DNA from: Comamonas sp. SCN 67-35
Lineage (GTDB): Bacteria > Pseudomonadota > Gammaproteobacteria > Burkholderiales > Burkholderiaceae_C
Assembly (NCBI GenBank): GCA_001725255.1
Contig: MEFV01000001.1
Location: 62,001 to 126,000 of the forward strand
Direction of reading: 5' to 3'
Length of the DNA: 64,000 bases
Below the pieces are notes generated by a model, which made no database searches, was not told the DNA's origin, and saw only the letters and a program-made list of their open reading frames with translations. The translations under genes and the position numbers were made by a program. Numbering within the stretch: position 1 is the first letter of the stretch; every line of letters starts with the position of its first letter. Of the stretch, positions 1 to 7,809 are shown piece by piece.

Positions 1-371
1 CCCTGGCGCAGCAATCGGCCGTCGATCACCACCGACTGCGTCTCCGCCGCCAGGTCGTCCAGATGCAGAGACAGAGAGCGCTCGGGCATGCGCACGCTGC
101 CTTCGAGAGGCTGGCCCGGCGCGGGCAGCGCGATCAGCGTCTGCGCGCTGGCCACCTGAACGGGCGCACGGGCCTGTATGCGCGCGATGGCGTCGAATGT
201 CTCGTTGACACGGAGTTTGTCGGAGCGCAGCGCCTCGGGCAGCGGGGACATCTCCAGCGCAGGCAAGGGCCTGTTTGAAGCACGCGCCTGGGTCAGCTGC
301 GTCACGGCGTACAACGCCCAGCCCAGCAAGGCAAGGGCAACGACGTTCAGAATCAACGCGGCATACTTCAT
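1..371 (-). CDS. PilP/GspC-like inner-membrane pilus or secretion protein (3' end outside window)
   Basis: Partial gene whose start codon (ATG at 371) overlaps the stop of the GspL-like gene as ATGA; it runs off the left edge after about 123 codons. The visible protein has a short N-terminal membrane segment (about residues 4-22, ALILNVVALALLGWAL), a variable linker, and then a stretch ending in VVIDGRLLRQG. That resembles the small beta domain of PilP/GspC proteins, which link the inner-membrane platform to the secretin. Its place after GspL-like and GspM/PilO-like genes supports this. The family call is inference from topology, the short motif and gene order; the missing C-terminus could change it. 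Confidence 0.6.
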   Translation of the reverse strand, partial: MKYAALILNVVALALLGWALYAVTQLTQARASNRPLPALEMSPLPEALRSDKLRVNETFDAIARIQARAPVQVASAQTLIALPAPGQPLEGSVRMPERSLSLHLDDLAAETQSVVIDGRLLRQ

Positions 372-1672
372 GGCTTCTCGCTCCGGGGTGCAGCGCCGGC
401 TGCGATGAGCTGATAGGAAAACGCGCCAGGCGCGGCACCCACGGGATCCAGTGCCTTGAGCGTCCATCCGGCGGCTGTCATGTGGCTCACCCATCGCATC
501 ACGGCATACGAAGCCCCTGACGCGGCAAGCCCATCGACACGGAATGTCCGCGTGCGGTTCTGCGCCTCGGTTTCCAGGCGCACGCGCTGGATCCGCATGT
601 CGTTGCCGGTCGCTTCCTTCAGATCGAGGAGAAACGTCATGGGGTTGTAGCGGATGCCTTGGTCGAGCTGGCGCGCAAGCTCGGTGGCCGGCAACAGCTT
701 GCGCGGGGTCTCGACGGCGGAGACCGCCTGAATCCGGCTTTGCAAGGTTTCCAACTGCGCGCGTTCTCCTTGTCCCGCGCTGCGGTAACCGTCCGTCTGC
801 TGCGTGATCAGCGCGCCCGCGGCGATCAGCACCAGACCCGCCAGGGCGGTGACCACGGTCACAGGCGCAACCCAACGCTCTGCACGCCAGGCAATACGCT
901 CGCCCAGCGGATTCAGCGCGTGGCGTCCTGCACCCTCGTGCGCGAGCTTCGGCAGCGCGGTCAGTACCCGCGCGCCGGCAGCATCGAGCTCCGCAGCGAA
1001 CAGCACCACGGGAGCATTGCCCAACACCGCCTGGATGGCATGCAGGCTGGCTTCGACATCCTCGGGCTGCACGCTCCACAAGACGCCGTACTCCACAGCG
1101 TCGGCGCCAAGTCGCGTCCACAACCCCTGCTGTCTGCCGAGCAGCGCCTGCGCTGCGTCAGCCATGGCCGACTCCCGCCCCCCCAGGGCCTGCATCGAGC
1201 CAAAGGACAGGCCTTCCTCGGTCTGCGCGAAATACATCAGCCGCCGCTGCGACAGAAGAATTCGCCCACCATCGGTGCCGACGCCGTGGCTCAACAGGCC
1301 CGCCGCCGTCAGCAACAGGCAATGGTCGCCCTGCTCGCGCGCCCACTGCGTGCAGCGCTGCCACAGTTCCAGCGGAATGGCTGAAAAAAAGGCTTGGAAC
1401 CCTCCAGGCACCTTCAGCAGCCGATGCATCACGATATGCGCGGCCCCTTCCACCAGACCCTGGGTGCGCGCTCGCTTTTCGATCAGGGCAGCGGCGTATT
1501 CGGATTTCCCCTCGAAGCGCCATACGTCGGTGAATATGTCGTCCAGATCCAGGACCACGAGGGCGCTGTGCTGCAGCGTGGGCCAGGCCGGAACGTCCTG
1601 TGCATCATTGCCATGGCAATGCACCCAGCCGGTACTCGAGACGCGGTAAACATGCTCGGTGGCTACGCTCAT
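368..1672 (-). CDS. GspL / PilM-PilN fusion-like platform protein
   Basis: 434 aa. Residues 1 to about 260 form a cytoplasmic region of PilM/GspL (actin-like) size, followed by one membrane span at about 267-289 (VAPVTVVTALAGLVLIAAG). A periplasmic heptad-like segment (about 300-350) and a small alpha/beta domain follow. This bitopic layout is that of GspL, or of PilM and PilN joined in one chain, which in type II secretion and type IV pilus machines couple the ATPase to the periplasmic platform. The start ATG overlaps the stop of the preceding PilO/GspM-like gene as ATGA, so translation is probably coupled. No diagnostic PilM nucleotide motif could be confirmed by eye; the assignment rests on topology and neighbours. 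Confidence 0.6.
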   Translation of the reverse strand: MSVATEHVYRVSSTGWVHCHGNDAQDVPAWPTLQHSALVVLDLDDIFTDVWRFEGKSEYAAALIEKRARTQGLVEGAAHIVMHRLLKVPGGFQAFFSAIPLELWQRCTQWAREQGDHCLLLTAAGLLSHGVGTDGGRILLSQRRLMYFAQTEEGLSFGSMQALGGRESAMADAAQALLGRQQGLWTRLGADAVEYGVLWSVQPEDVEASLHAIQAVLGNAPVVLFAAELDAAGARVLTALPKLAHEGAGRHALNPLGERIAWRAERWVAPVTVVTALAGLVLIAAGALITQQTDGYRSAGQGERAQLETLQSRIQAVSAVETPRKLLPATELARQLDQGIRYNPMTFLLDLKEATGNDMRIQRVRLETEAQNRTRTFRVDGLAASGASYAVMRWVSHMTAAGWTLKALDPVGAAPGAFSYQLIAAGAAPRSEKP

Positions 1673-2175
1673 GGCAACTTCCTCGACGGTGGAGCCGCGG
1701 CGTCGGTGGCCGGGAAATACAGGGTGCCGCTGGCGCCCAGCGTCAGCCCCTTGTCATCAAGCCCGGGCGACTGGAACAGGCCGGCATCGGCGGACACCAC
1801 GGCAAGATCGAATTCATCGGCGACGAAAATCGTGCGGTCGCCCCCACGGTCCAGATCAGCCAGAAACTGCGACGCCTCGACGCGCGTGGCCGGCCCGGCC
1901 GGGCGACGCAGGCGGCGTTCACCCCAGCGCGCCGGATCAAACCCCATTCGATCGACCTGAGACTGCACGTTCTGGAGAGACCGCACCAACTGCTCGCGCC
2001 GCTGCACTTCGGGCATCATCTGGCGCGCGCTGTCCAGGCGCTGGCGCAGCTGCGCGGCGTCTGCTCGCTCCAACGCGAGCTGCTTGAGCGCGCCTTGCAC
2101 CAGCCACGCCCCGCTCGCGAGCAGGCACGTGGCCAGAACCAGGGGCACGAGCTTGAGCGTGCGGGCGGCGTTCAA
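1669..2175 (-). CDS. PilO/GspM-like periplasmic platform protein (TTG start)
   Basis: 168 aa. An N-terminal membrane anchor (about residues 9-27) is followed by a charged coiled-coil-like stretch (about 28-75) and a small globular tail, the topology of PilO/GspM. The start is TTG directly after the TAA stop of the upstream prepilin gene; a GGAG seven bases before the TTG supports it, and no nearby ATG is in frame. The gene ends in an ATGA overlap with the GspL-like gene. Such proteins pair with PilN/GspL in the inner membrane to form the alignment platform. The assignment is by position and topology only. Confidence 0.55.
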   Translation of the reverse strand: MNAARTLKLVPLVLATCLLASGAWLVQGALKQLALERADAAQLRQRLDSARQMMPEVQRREQLVRSLQNVQSQVDRMGFDPARWGERRLRRPAGPATRVEASQFLADLDRGGDRTIFVADEFDLAVVSADAGLFQSPGLDDKGLTLGASGTLYFPATDAAAPPSRKLP

Positions 2176-3093
2176 TTACTGCTCCATGATCCAATGGGCC
2201 GTCAGCAGAATCACGCGGTCCTCGTCCAGGGTGCGGCCCGTCGCGGTACCGCCGGCGCTGCCACTGGCGTTGTTGATGGCGGGGCGCCCGTCGCTGCTCG
2301 TCATCGCGCTGTTGGACGCGCTGTCGGCAATGTTCACGCCTTCGGTGTTGTTGGCCTCCCATTGCGTACCAGGCGCATTGGCCTCGGCGGTGCCTGCGTG
2401 CGCGGGACGCCCCTGGATGCGGAAGCGCCCCTCGCGCGAGTCGGGCTTGCCATCGATGGCCTGATCCATGAAACGCGCCAGGTCCGGCGTCAGCCCACGG
2501 ATCACCATCACGTTGCCCGCGCCGCTGGCGGTGCCCGACGTGTTCCACTGAAAGCACACCTGCAGTTCGGCGGCATTGCCGTTGGAGTCGATGTAGAGGA
2601 AGCGGTCCTCATGCCCCTCGCCGCGTCCGGGCGGCATGCGCACGCCGGCGCGCGTCATGAGGGTGCGCAGGTTCTGCGTGGCCAGCGCGGCATCGCCCAA
2701 GCCCACGGTGTTGGCTGCATAACCCTGGCCGCTGCAGATCTTGCGGCCGCGATTCTCGAAATTCTCGGGAATGCCGGCCACATTCATCGAACCGGCACGG
2801 CTGCATGCACTGGTGCCCGCGGGAATCTCGGTCTCCGAGCCGTTGACCATGTAGGTGGGCGCCTGCTGGCAATCCCCCAGCACGGTGCCGGTGCGCTGGT
2901 AATACTGGTCGTAGGCCATCTTCCACTGGTAGGCGAATTTGTTGACGGCCTTCTCGTACTCGGCGTTGCGCTGCACGTCCTTGGCAATGGCAATGGCGCC
3001 AAGGATCAGGCCGATGACCGCGAGAACCACGGCGAGCTCCACCAAGGTGAAACCCTGCTGGGGCCTGCTTGAAAATGAATGCGTTCTTTTCAT
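2176..3093 (-). CDS. Large type IV prepilin-like protein, third of three tandem copies
   Basis: 305 aa. It has a class III prepilin leader of 14 residues ending in Gly, then FTLVELAVVLAVIGLI with the conserved Glu at mature +5, so it should be processed by a PilD-type peptidase. A TM/helix and a long C-terminal domain of about 240 residues follow, much larger than a typical major pilin (about 130-150 aa). It shares with the two upstream pilins a QYYQRTG segment, an MTR-x-G-x-RMPPGR-x-EG core and a VCFQWN motif with a conserved Cys. It is more diverged than the other two. GGAGA lies six bases before the ATG. Could be a structural pilin, minor pilin or pseudopilin. Confidence 0.75.
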   Translation of the reverse strand: MKRTHSFSSRPQQGFTLVELAVVLAVIGLILGAIAIAKDVQRNAEYEKAVNKFAYQWKMAYDQYYQRTGTVLGDCQQAPTYMVNGSETEIPAGTSACSRAGSMNVAGIPENFENRGRKICSGQGYAANTVGLGDAALATQNLRTLMTRAGVRMPPGRGEGHEDRFLYIDSNGNAAELQVCFQWNTSGTASGAGNVMVIRGLTPDLARFMDQAIDGKPDSREGRFRIQGRPAHAGTAEANAPGTQWEANNTEGVNIADSASNSAMTSSDGRPAINNASGSAGGTATGRTLDEDRVILLTAHWIMEQ

Positions 3094-3150
3094 CGATGTC
3101 TCCGCGATGCGTCTCTGGTGAACGAAAAATGACGGGAAAGAAGCCGCCGC

Positions 3151-3987
3151 CTACTGGTTCATGCGATAGATGGCCGTGACGATGGCCACCTGGTCTTCGT
3201 CGAGGTTGCGATCGTTGTTGGTGCCGATCTGGTCGCGGTTGGTGGCCTGCCACTCCTGCCCGGGGCCGTTGACGGGATTTCCGCCCGCGTTGTTGAGCAC
3301 CCCCTGGCGCCGGAAACGGCCTTCACGCTCGTCGGGCTTGCCGTCGATCATCTGGTCCAGTGCGCGCGCCAGGTCAGGCGTGAGACCGGTGATGACCATG
3401 ACGTTGCCCATCCCGTCGCCCACGGCATTGGCCGCTGAGGCGTCACCCAAAGGCGGATTCCACTGAAAGCAGACCTGAACCTCCTGGGGGTTGCCGTTGC
3501 TGTCCAGATACACGTAGCGGTCTTCCAGCCCCTCCGCGCGCCCTGGCGGCATGCGGATGCCGGTGCGGGTCATCAGATCGCGCAAATTGGGATCGGCCGC
3601 AGGATCGAACGTCCGGGCCATGCCCTGACCTGCGGCACCACGGCAAATCGCGTTCGGCGGCGTCACACCGGTCATGTCGCGCCCGGAACGCACGCCTCCG
3701 CCGGCCAGATAGCGTTCGCCATTGACCATGTTCTGCGGCTGCGTCTGGCTGTCGCCCAGCACCACGCCGGTGCGCTGGTAGTACTGGTTGTAGGCCTGCT
3801 CCCACTGATCGATGAACTTGTTCTTGATCTTGGTGTACTCGGCGTTGCGCTGCACGTCCTTGCCGATGGCGACCGCGCCGATGATCAGACCGATGACGGC
3901 CAGCACCACCGCGAGTTCGACCAGGGTGAAGCCCACCTGACGTGAAGCGCCATGAAAGCGACCGCGGTGCTTGAGTGAAGTTGTCAT
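3151..3987 (-). CDS. Large type IV prepilin-like protein, second tandem copy
   Basis: 278 aa from the ATG at 3987, which has a purine-rich GAAGGAA upstream; a GTG at 4014 overlapping the previous stop is the alternative. The leader is 19 residues ending in Gly, followed by FTLVELAVVLAVIGLI. The N-terminal helix region is almost identical in DNA to that of the first copy. The C-terminal domain holds two Cys (AICRG and VCFQWN), so a stabilising disulfide as in many pilins is plausible. It should be inserted in the inner membrane and assembled by the platform encoded downstream. Function in adhesion, secretion or DNA uptake cannot be told from sequence. Confidence 0.75.
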   Translation of the reverse strand: MTTSLKHRGRFHGASRQVGFTLVELAVVLAVIGLIIGAVAIGKDVQRNAEYTKIKNKFIDQWEQAYNQYYQRTGVVLGDSQTQPQNMVNGERYLAGGGVRSGRDMTGVTPPNAICRGAAGQGMARTFDPAADPNLRDLMTRTGIRMPPGRAEGLEDRYVYLDSNGNPQEVQVCFQWNPPLGDASAANAVGDGMGNVMVITGLTPDLARALDQMIDGKPDEREGRFRRQGVLNNAGGNPVNGPGQEWQATNRDQIGTNNDRNLDEDQVAIVTAIYRMNQ

Positions 3988-4010
3988 GATGATGGTTCCT
4001 TCGCCTCGCG

Positions 4011-4856
4011 TCACTGGTTCATCTTGTAGATGGCGGTCAGCGTGAGCACCTGCTCCTCGTCACGCGTCTTGCCCGCGCCTTCCGCGGTCGTCCCTCCCGC
4101 GCCCTGGCCGTAGGTGTTGTTCGCGGCCCACTGCGTGCCCGGCGCGTTGCTCGTGGAGTTGTCCACCCCTCGCTGGCGAAAGCGCCCCTCGCGCGCATCG
4201 GGCTTGCCGTCGATCATCTGGTCCAGCATGCGGGCAAGGTCCGGCGTCAGGCCGGAGATCACCATCACGTTGCCCGCGCCCTCGGGCGTCGTGGGGCGGT
4301 TCCACTGGAAGCACACCTGCACCTCCTGCGGAGCCCCGTTGGTATCGGTATAGACGTAGAGGTCTTCCTGCCCTTCGGCACGGCCAGGCGGCATGCGAAT
4401 GCCGGTGCGGGTCATCAGATTGCGCAACTCGTTGCGCGCCGCCGCGACGCGCATCGCGCCGGCGGCAGGATCGCGCTGGCAGATCGGCAGCGGTTCGGTT
4501 CCTGCCGCCACGGTGGCCGCCATATCGCCGCCCGACACGGGGCTGCCGGCCGGGGCCGTGTAATTCTCCCCGTTGACCATGATGCGCGGCTCGACCTGGC
4601 TGTCGCCCACCACAACGCCGGTGCGCTGGTAGTACTGGTTGTAGGCCTGCTCCCACTGATCGATGAACTTGTTCTTGATCTTGGTGTACTCGGCGTTGCG
4701 CTGCACATCCTTGCCGATGGCGACCGCGCCGATGATCAGACCGATGACGGCCAGCACCACCGCGAGTTCGACCAGGGTGAAGCCGGTTTGCGCCGTTCGC
4801 CGCCTGGTGGCACGCAGCGGACGTCTTGACGGCAGGGCCGGAAGTAAGAATGGCAT
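4011..4856 (-). CDS. Large type IV prepilin-like protein, first gene of the operon
   Basis: 281 aa. A long, basic leader of about 25 residues precedes Gly-FTLVELAVVLAVIGLI with Glu at +5. As in its two paralogues, the mature protein has a long helix (residues about 26-75 with KNKFIDQWEQAYNQYYQRTG) and a large globular domain with NLMTRTGIRMPPGR and VCFQWN. It is the promoter-proximal gene of the operon. A GGGGA lies a few bases before the ATG. Being first, it could be the most expressed and hence the major subunit, but that is inference. Confidence 0.75.
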   Translation of the reverse strand: MPFLLPALPSRRPLRATRRRTAQTGFTLVELAVVLAVIGLIIGAVAIGKDVQRNAEYTKIKNKFIDQWEQAYNQYYQRTGVVVGDSQVEPRIMVNGENYTAPAGSPVSGGDMAATVAAGTEPLPICQRDPAAGAMRVAAARNELRNLMTRTGIRMPPGRAEGQEDLYVYTDTNGAPQEVQVCFQWNRPTTPEGAGNVMVISGLTPDLARMLDQMIDGKPDAREGRFRQRGVDNSTSNAPGTQWAANNTYGQGAGGTTAEGAGKTRDEEQVLTLTAIYKMNQ

Positions 4857-5222
4857 GTTGTCCCCAGCGCCCGAAGGGCGTGTGCGCTTTGGCAGTTGAA
4901 AAAATTTGTTATATGTTGACTTTTATCAAATATACATCCTTCCTTTGAATTTCAGAAGATCGATAGGAAATTTATTTTTTGATCGACTGAGTAGAAACAC
5001 CAATTGCGGCGGCTCGCTGTTGGAACATGGCGTCACGCCAGAGGAAACGCCGATCCCGTCATGGGCGCCTGCAACGTTCACGCTCGATGCGGACCGCAGC
5101 GGTCTTGCGTTGGCGGCGAAGACGCACGCCAATTCAGGGATGTTGTGTTGCGTGGCGGTTACGTCGCATTACACGAGTACCGGAACTTGTGAGCTTTTCT
5201 GGTGGCCGGTGGCCCGCCAGCC
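4857..5222. other. Intergenic region upstream of the prepilin operon
   Basis: 366 bases between the end of fliR and the first prepilin. About 4890-4990 is strikingly AT-rich for this window. It holds a promoter-like pair reading toward the prepilins, listed separately. A short hairpin (CGCCC-gaa-GGGCG, about 4869-4881) lies in the presumed leader. Near the fliR end an imperfect GC-rich inverted repeat (about 5199-5219) might act as a weak terminator for the fli operon, but no T-run follows. The small ORFs here have no plausible product. Confidence 0.5.
4929..4957 (-). promoter_or_regulatory. Candidate sigma-70 promoter for the prepilin operon
   Basis: On the minus strand TTCTGA (4957-4952) is followed after 17 bases by TATATT (4934-4929), about 70 bases before the first prepilin ATG. 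The -10 matches consensus at five of six positions and the -35 only at three. The AT-rich setting contrasts with the surrounding GC-rich DNA. Confidence 0.3.
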
Positions 5223-5990
5223 TCAGCGCCCGCCAAACAGATCGATGGACTGCTGCAACAAGGTCAGCAGCGGCTGCTCCAGCATGGGAAGCGTCGCCGT
5301 GATTCCCAGCAGACCCACGGTGATCGTGACCGGAAAGCCCACGGCGTAGATGTTGGTCTGCGGCGCCACGCGCGAGATGATGCCCATGGTCAGGTTGACG
5401 AAGAGCAGCAGCGCCACCAGCGGGAGCGCAATCCAGAGCGCGCTGGAAAACAGGCCCGCGCCCAGATCCTGCAGGCGCATCCGGGCCACCGCCTGCATGA
5501 AATTCCCATCAACGGGAAAGGCCTGGAAGCTCTTGAGCACCGCCATGAGCACCATGAGATGGCCGTTGACGACGACGAACAGCCACAGCGCGATGTTGCT
5601 GTAGAAGCTCGTGAGCGCCCCGCGCTGTGAATTGCTCGAAGGATCGAAGAACGAGGCGTAGTTCAACCCCATCTGCAGGCCGATCACCTCGCCAGCCAGC
5701 TCGATGGCCACGAACACCAGCCGCACCGCAAAGCCGATGGACAGGCCCACGCCCACCTGCTGCACGATGGCACCCCAGGCGGCGGAAGAATCGATCGCCA
5801 CCACCGGTTGATCCGGCAACGCGGCCTGGGCGCACACCGCCACGAGGAAAGCCAGCGCGATCTTCAGGCGCAAGGGAATGGCGCGCATGGAAAAAATGGG
5901 CGCGGCCGTGAACATCGCCAGCACGCGCAAAAAGGGCCACAGCAACGGCGATACCCACGCCATCAGCTGCGTCTCGTTGAAGGTCAGCAC
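5223..5990 (-). CDS. fliR: Flagellar export gate protein FliR
   Basis: 255 aa, normal FliR length. A hydrophobic polytopic protein with the family's patterns (MLTFNETQLMAWVSPLLWPF at the N-terminus, GEVIGLQMGLNYASFFDP in the middle). FliR joins FliP and FliQ in the helical export gate of the flagellar type III secretion system. It is the last gene of the fliL-to-fliR operon, seven bases after fliQ. Confidence 0.95.
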   Translation of the reverse strand: MLTFNETQLMAWVSPLLWPFLRVLAMFTAAPIFSMRAIPLRLKIALAFLVAVCAQAALPDQPVVAIDSSAAWGAIVQQVGVGLSIGFAVRLVFVAIELAGEVIGLQMGLNYASFFDPSSNSQRGALTSFYSNIALWLFVVVNGHLMVLMAVLKSFQAFPVDGNFMQAVARMRLQDLGAGLFSSALWIALPLVALLLFVNLTMGIISRVAPQTNIYAVGFPVTITVGLLGITATLPMLEQPLLTLLQQSIDLFGGR

Positions 5991-5997
5991 AGTCGGT

Positions 5998-6267
5998 CTA
6001 TCCGACGATGGACGGGATGGTCTCTATCGTCGTGCGCAGGTAGTCCACCAGCGTCGTCACCATCCACGGCCCCGCCAGCGCAAAAACGAGCACCGCCGCC
6101 ACGAGCTTGGGCACGAAGGAGAGCGTGGCCTCGTGCACCTGCGTCACGGCCTGGAAGATGCTGACGATGAGGCCCACCACCATCACGGCCCCGAGCGCGG
6201 GCAGCGCGATCATGAGCAGCAGCATCAGGGCCTGATGGCCAAAGGTGAGGACGTACTGGGCCGTCAT
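5998..6267 (-). CDS. fliQ: Flagellar export gate protein FliQ
   Basis: 89 aa from the ATG at 6267 (MTAQYVLTFGHQALMLLL), matching the usual FliQ size; the longer open frame upstream lies in fliP. Two membrane segments are visible (about 15-40 and 50-75). FliQ packs around the FliP/FliR core of the export gate. It lies 13 bases after fliP and seven before fliR. Confidence 0.93.
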   Translation of the reverse strand: MTAQYVLTFGHQALMLLLMIALPALGAVMVVGLIVSIFQAVTQVHEATLSFVPKLVAAVLVFALAGPWMVTTLVDYLRTTIETIPSIVG

Positions 6268-6280
6268 GGGCGGTTCTCCA

Positions 6281-7045
6281 TCAGGTGGCGAAGCTCGCGG
6301 CAAGCGAGCCCATGAGCAGGTTCCAGCCATCGGCCAGCACGAACAGCATGAGCTTGAACGGCAGCGCCACGAGCACGGGCGAGAGCATCATCATCCCAAG
6401 CGACATCAGCACGCTGGCGACCACCATGTCGATGATGAGGAAAGGAATGAAGATCATGAAGGCGATCTGGAAGGCCGATTTGAGTTCGCTCGTGACGAAG
6501 GCCGGGACCAGAACGCGCAGCGGCGCGGTTTCCGCCGTGACGTCGGCCGGTAACTTGGCCAGGCGCGCGAACAGCGCAAAGTCGCTCTGGCGCGTCTGCT
6601 TGAGCATGAAGGCCCGCATGGGTGCTTCGGCCTTGGGCAGCGCCTGCTCGAAGGTGAGCGTGTTCTGCGTATAGGGCAGGTAAGCCTCCTGGTAGACCTT
6701 GTCCAGCGTCGGACCCATCACGAAAAACGTGAGAAACAGCGACAGGCCGATGATCACCATGTTGGGCGGCGCCGCCTGCGTGCCCAGCGCCTGACGCAGC
6801 AGCGAAAGCACGATGACGATGCGCGTGAAGCCGGTCATCAGGAGCAGCAGCGCCGGCAGGAAGGACAGCGCCGTAAAGAACAGCAGCGTCTGTATCGGCA
6901 CGGAGTAGCTGTTGCCTCCTGGCCCGGAGCCGATCACGATGGGCAGCGTGCCCGCCGCCTGCTGGGCCAGTGCGCTGCCCGCGGGCAGCGCGGCCAGCAG
7001 TGCCGCAGCCACGAGCCACGATCGGGGCAGACGCCGCTCAGTCAT
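6281..7045 (-). CDS. fliP: Flagellar export gate protein FliP
   Basis: 254 aa from the ATG at 7045. A signal peptide of about 25 residues ([17 protein letters not shown]) precedes the mature polytopic protein, as is usual for FliP. Conserved FliP stretches are present: [34 protein letters not shown] and the C-terminal [12 protein letters not shown]. FliP forms the pentameric base of the export gate. The start overlaps the end of fliO by eight bases (ATGACTGA). Confidence 0.95.
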   Translation of the reverse strand: MTERRLPRSWLVAAALLAALPAGSALAQQAAGTLPIVIGSGPGGNSYSVPIQTLLFFTALSFLPALLLLMTGFTRIVIVLSLLRQALGTQAAPPNMVIIGLSLFLTFFVMGPTLDKVYQEAYLPYTQNTLTFEQALPKAEAPMRAFMLKQTRQSDFALFARLAKLPADVTAETAPLRVLVPAFVTSELKSAFQIAFMIFIPFLIIDMVVASVLMSLGMMMLSPVLVALPFKLMLFVLADGWNLLMGSLAASFAT

Positions 7046-7364
7046 GCTTTTGCGCGCCTCGCGCCGCCGCGACCTCGCCGGCGAACGTGGGCGAGGCAGG
7101 CAGCACATGAAGACAATTGATCTGCGCGGCGGTAACCCCCAGCACCAGCACCACACGCTGCTCGGCGCTGCCGGCCTCCACGGTCACCACACGTTGCTGC
7201 GGACCCACGGCCACCGACGAAAGAACGCGCGAACCCGCGCCTGCGGCGCCCGGCAGCGCCGAGCGACCACGCTGCCAGCGCCGCACGAGCCATGGCAGCA
7301 TGGCGATGGCGCCGATGAACACCACCACCCAGACGAGCGACGATGCACTAGCCCCGGCTGACAC
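7038..7364 (-). CDS. fliO: Flagellar biosynthesis protein FliO (GTG start)
   Basis: 108 aa. A single membrane segment at about residues 9-27 is followed by a cytoplasmic FliO/MopB domain with the typical [17 protein letters not shown] stretch. FliO is a scaffold for assembling the FliP ring. The start is GTG inside the 3' end of fliN (17-base overlap), which implies translational coupling; no in-frame ATG gives a sensible length. Position between fliN and fliP fits. Confidence 0.85.
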   Translation of the reverse strand: MSAGASASSLVWVVVFIGAIAMLPWLVRRWQRGRSALPGAAGAGSRVLSSVAVGPQQRVVTVEAGSAEQRVVLVLGVTAAQINCLHVLPASPTFAGEVAAARGAQKHD

Positions 7365-7809
7365 GGCGCAGCCGCTCCGAGGGCGTCACGACATCGGTGA
7401 GGCGGATGCCGAATTTGTCGTTGACCACCACCACCTCGCCCTGTGCGATCAGGTAGCCATTGACCAGCACGTCCATGGGTTCCCCCGCCAGCGCATCGAG
7501 CTCCACCACCGAGCCCTGTGCCAGCTGCAGGATGTACTTGATCGGCACCTTGGTGCGCCCGAGCTCCACCGAGAGCTGCACCGGGATGTCGAGCACCATG
7601 TTGATGTCCTGCACCGAAGGGTCGGCGCCGCCCGCGAAAGATGACGCGGGCTCGCCCGCCAGAGGCCCGCCCTGCTCGGCGTCGGACGCCTGTGCATCGG
7701 CCGATTTCTGCTCGTTGAGCGCCTCGGCCCAGTCGGCAAAGGCATCGTCGGCCGCGGCCTGACCGCCTTCGGCGGCAACGTCTTCGGTGGTATGGGTATC
7801 AGTGGCCAT
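7348..7809 (-). CDS. fliN: Flagellar motor switch protein FliN
   Basis: 153 aa from the ATG at 7809. An acidic, low-complexity N-terminus of about 70 residues is followed by a SpoA/FliN C-ring domain (VLDIPVQLSVELGRTKVPI, then VLVNGYLIAQGEVVVVNDKFGIRLTDVV). FliN forms the bottom of the C-ring with FliM and binds FliH. The start overlaps the end of fliM by 11 bases. It is slightly longer than the E. coli protein (137 aa) because of the N-terminal extension. Confidence 0.95.
   Translation of the reverse strand: MATDTHTTEDVAAEGGQAAADDAFADWAEALNEQKSADAQASDAEQGGPLAGEPASSFAGGADPSVQDINMVLDIPVQLSVELGRTKVPIKYILQLAQGSVVELDALAGEPMDVLVNGYLIAQGEVVVVNDKFGIRLTDVVTPSERLRRVSRG

Noticed and set aside
4906..5349. 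Plus-strand ORF of 147 codons in the AT-rich region before the prepilins
   Set aside because: It crosses the end of fliR, has no recognisable features and no good ribosome-binding site.
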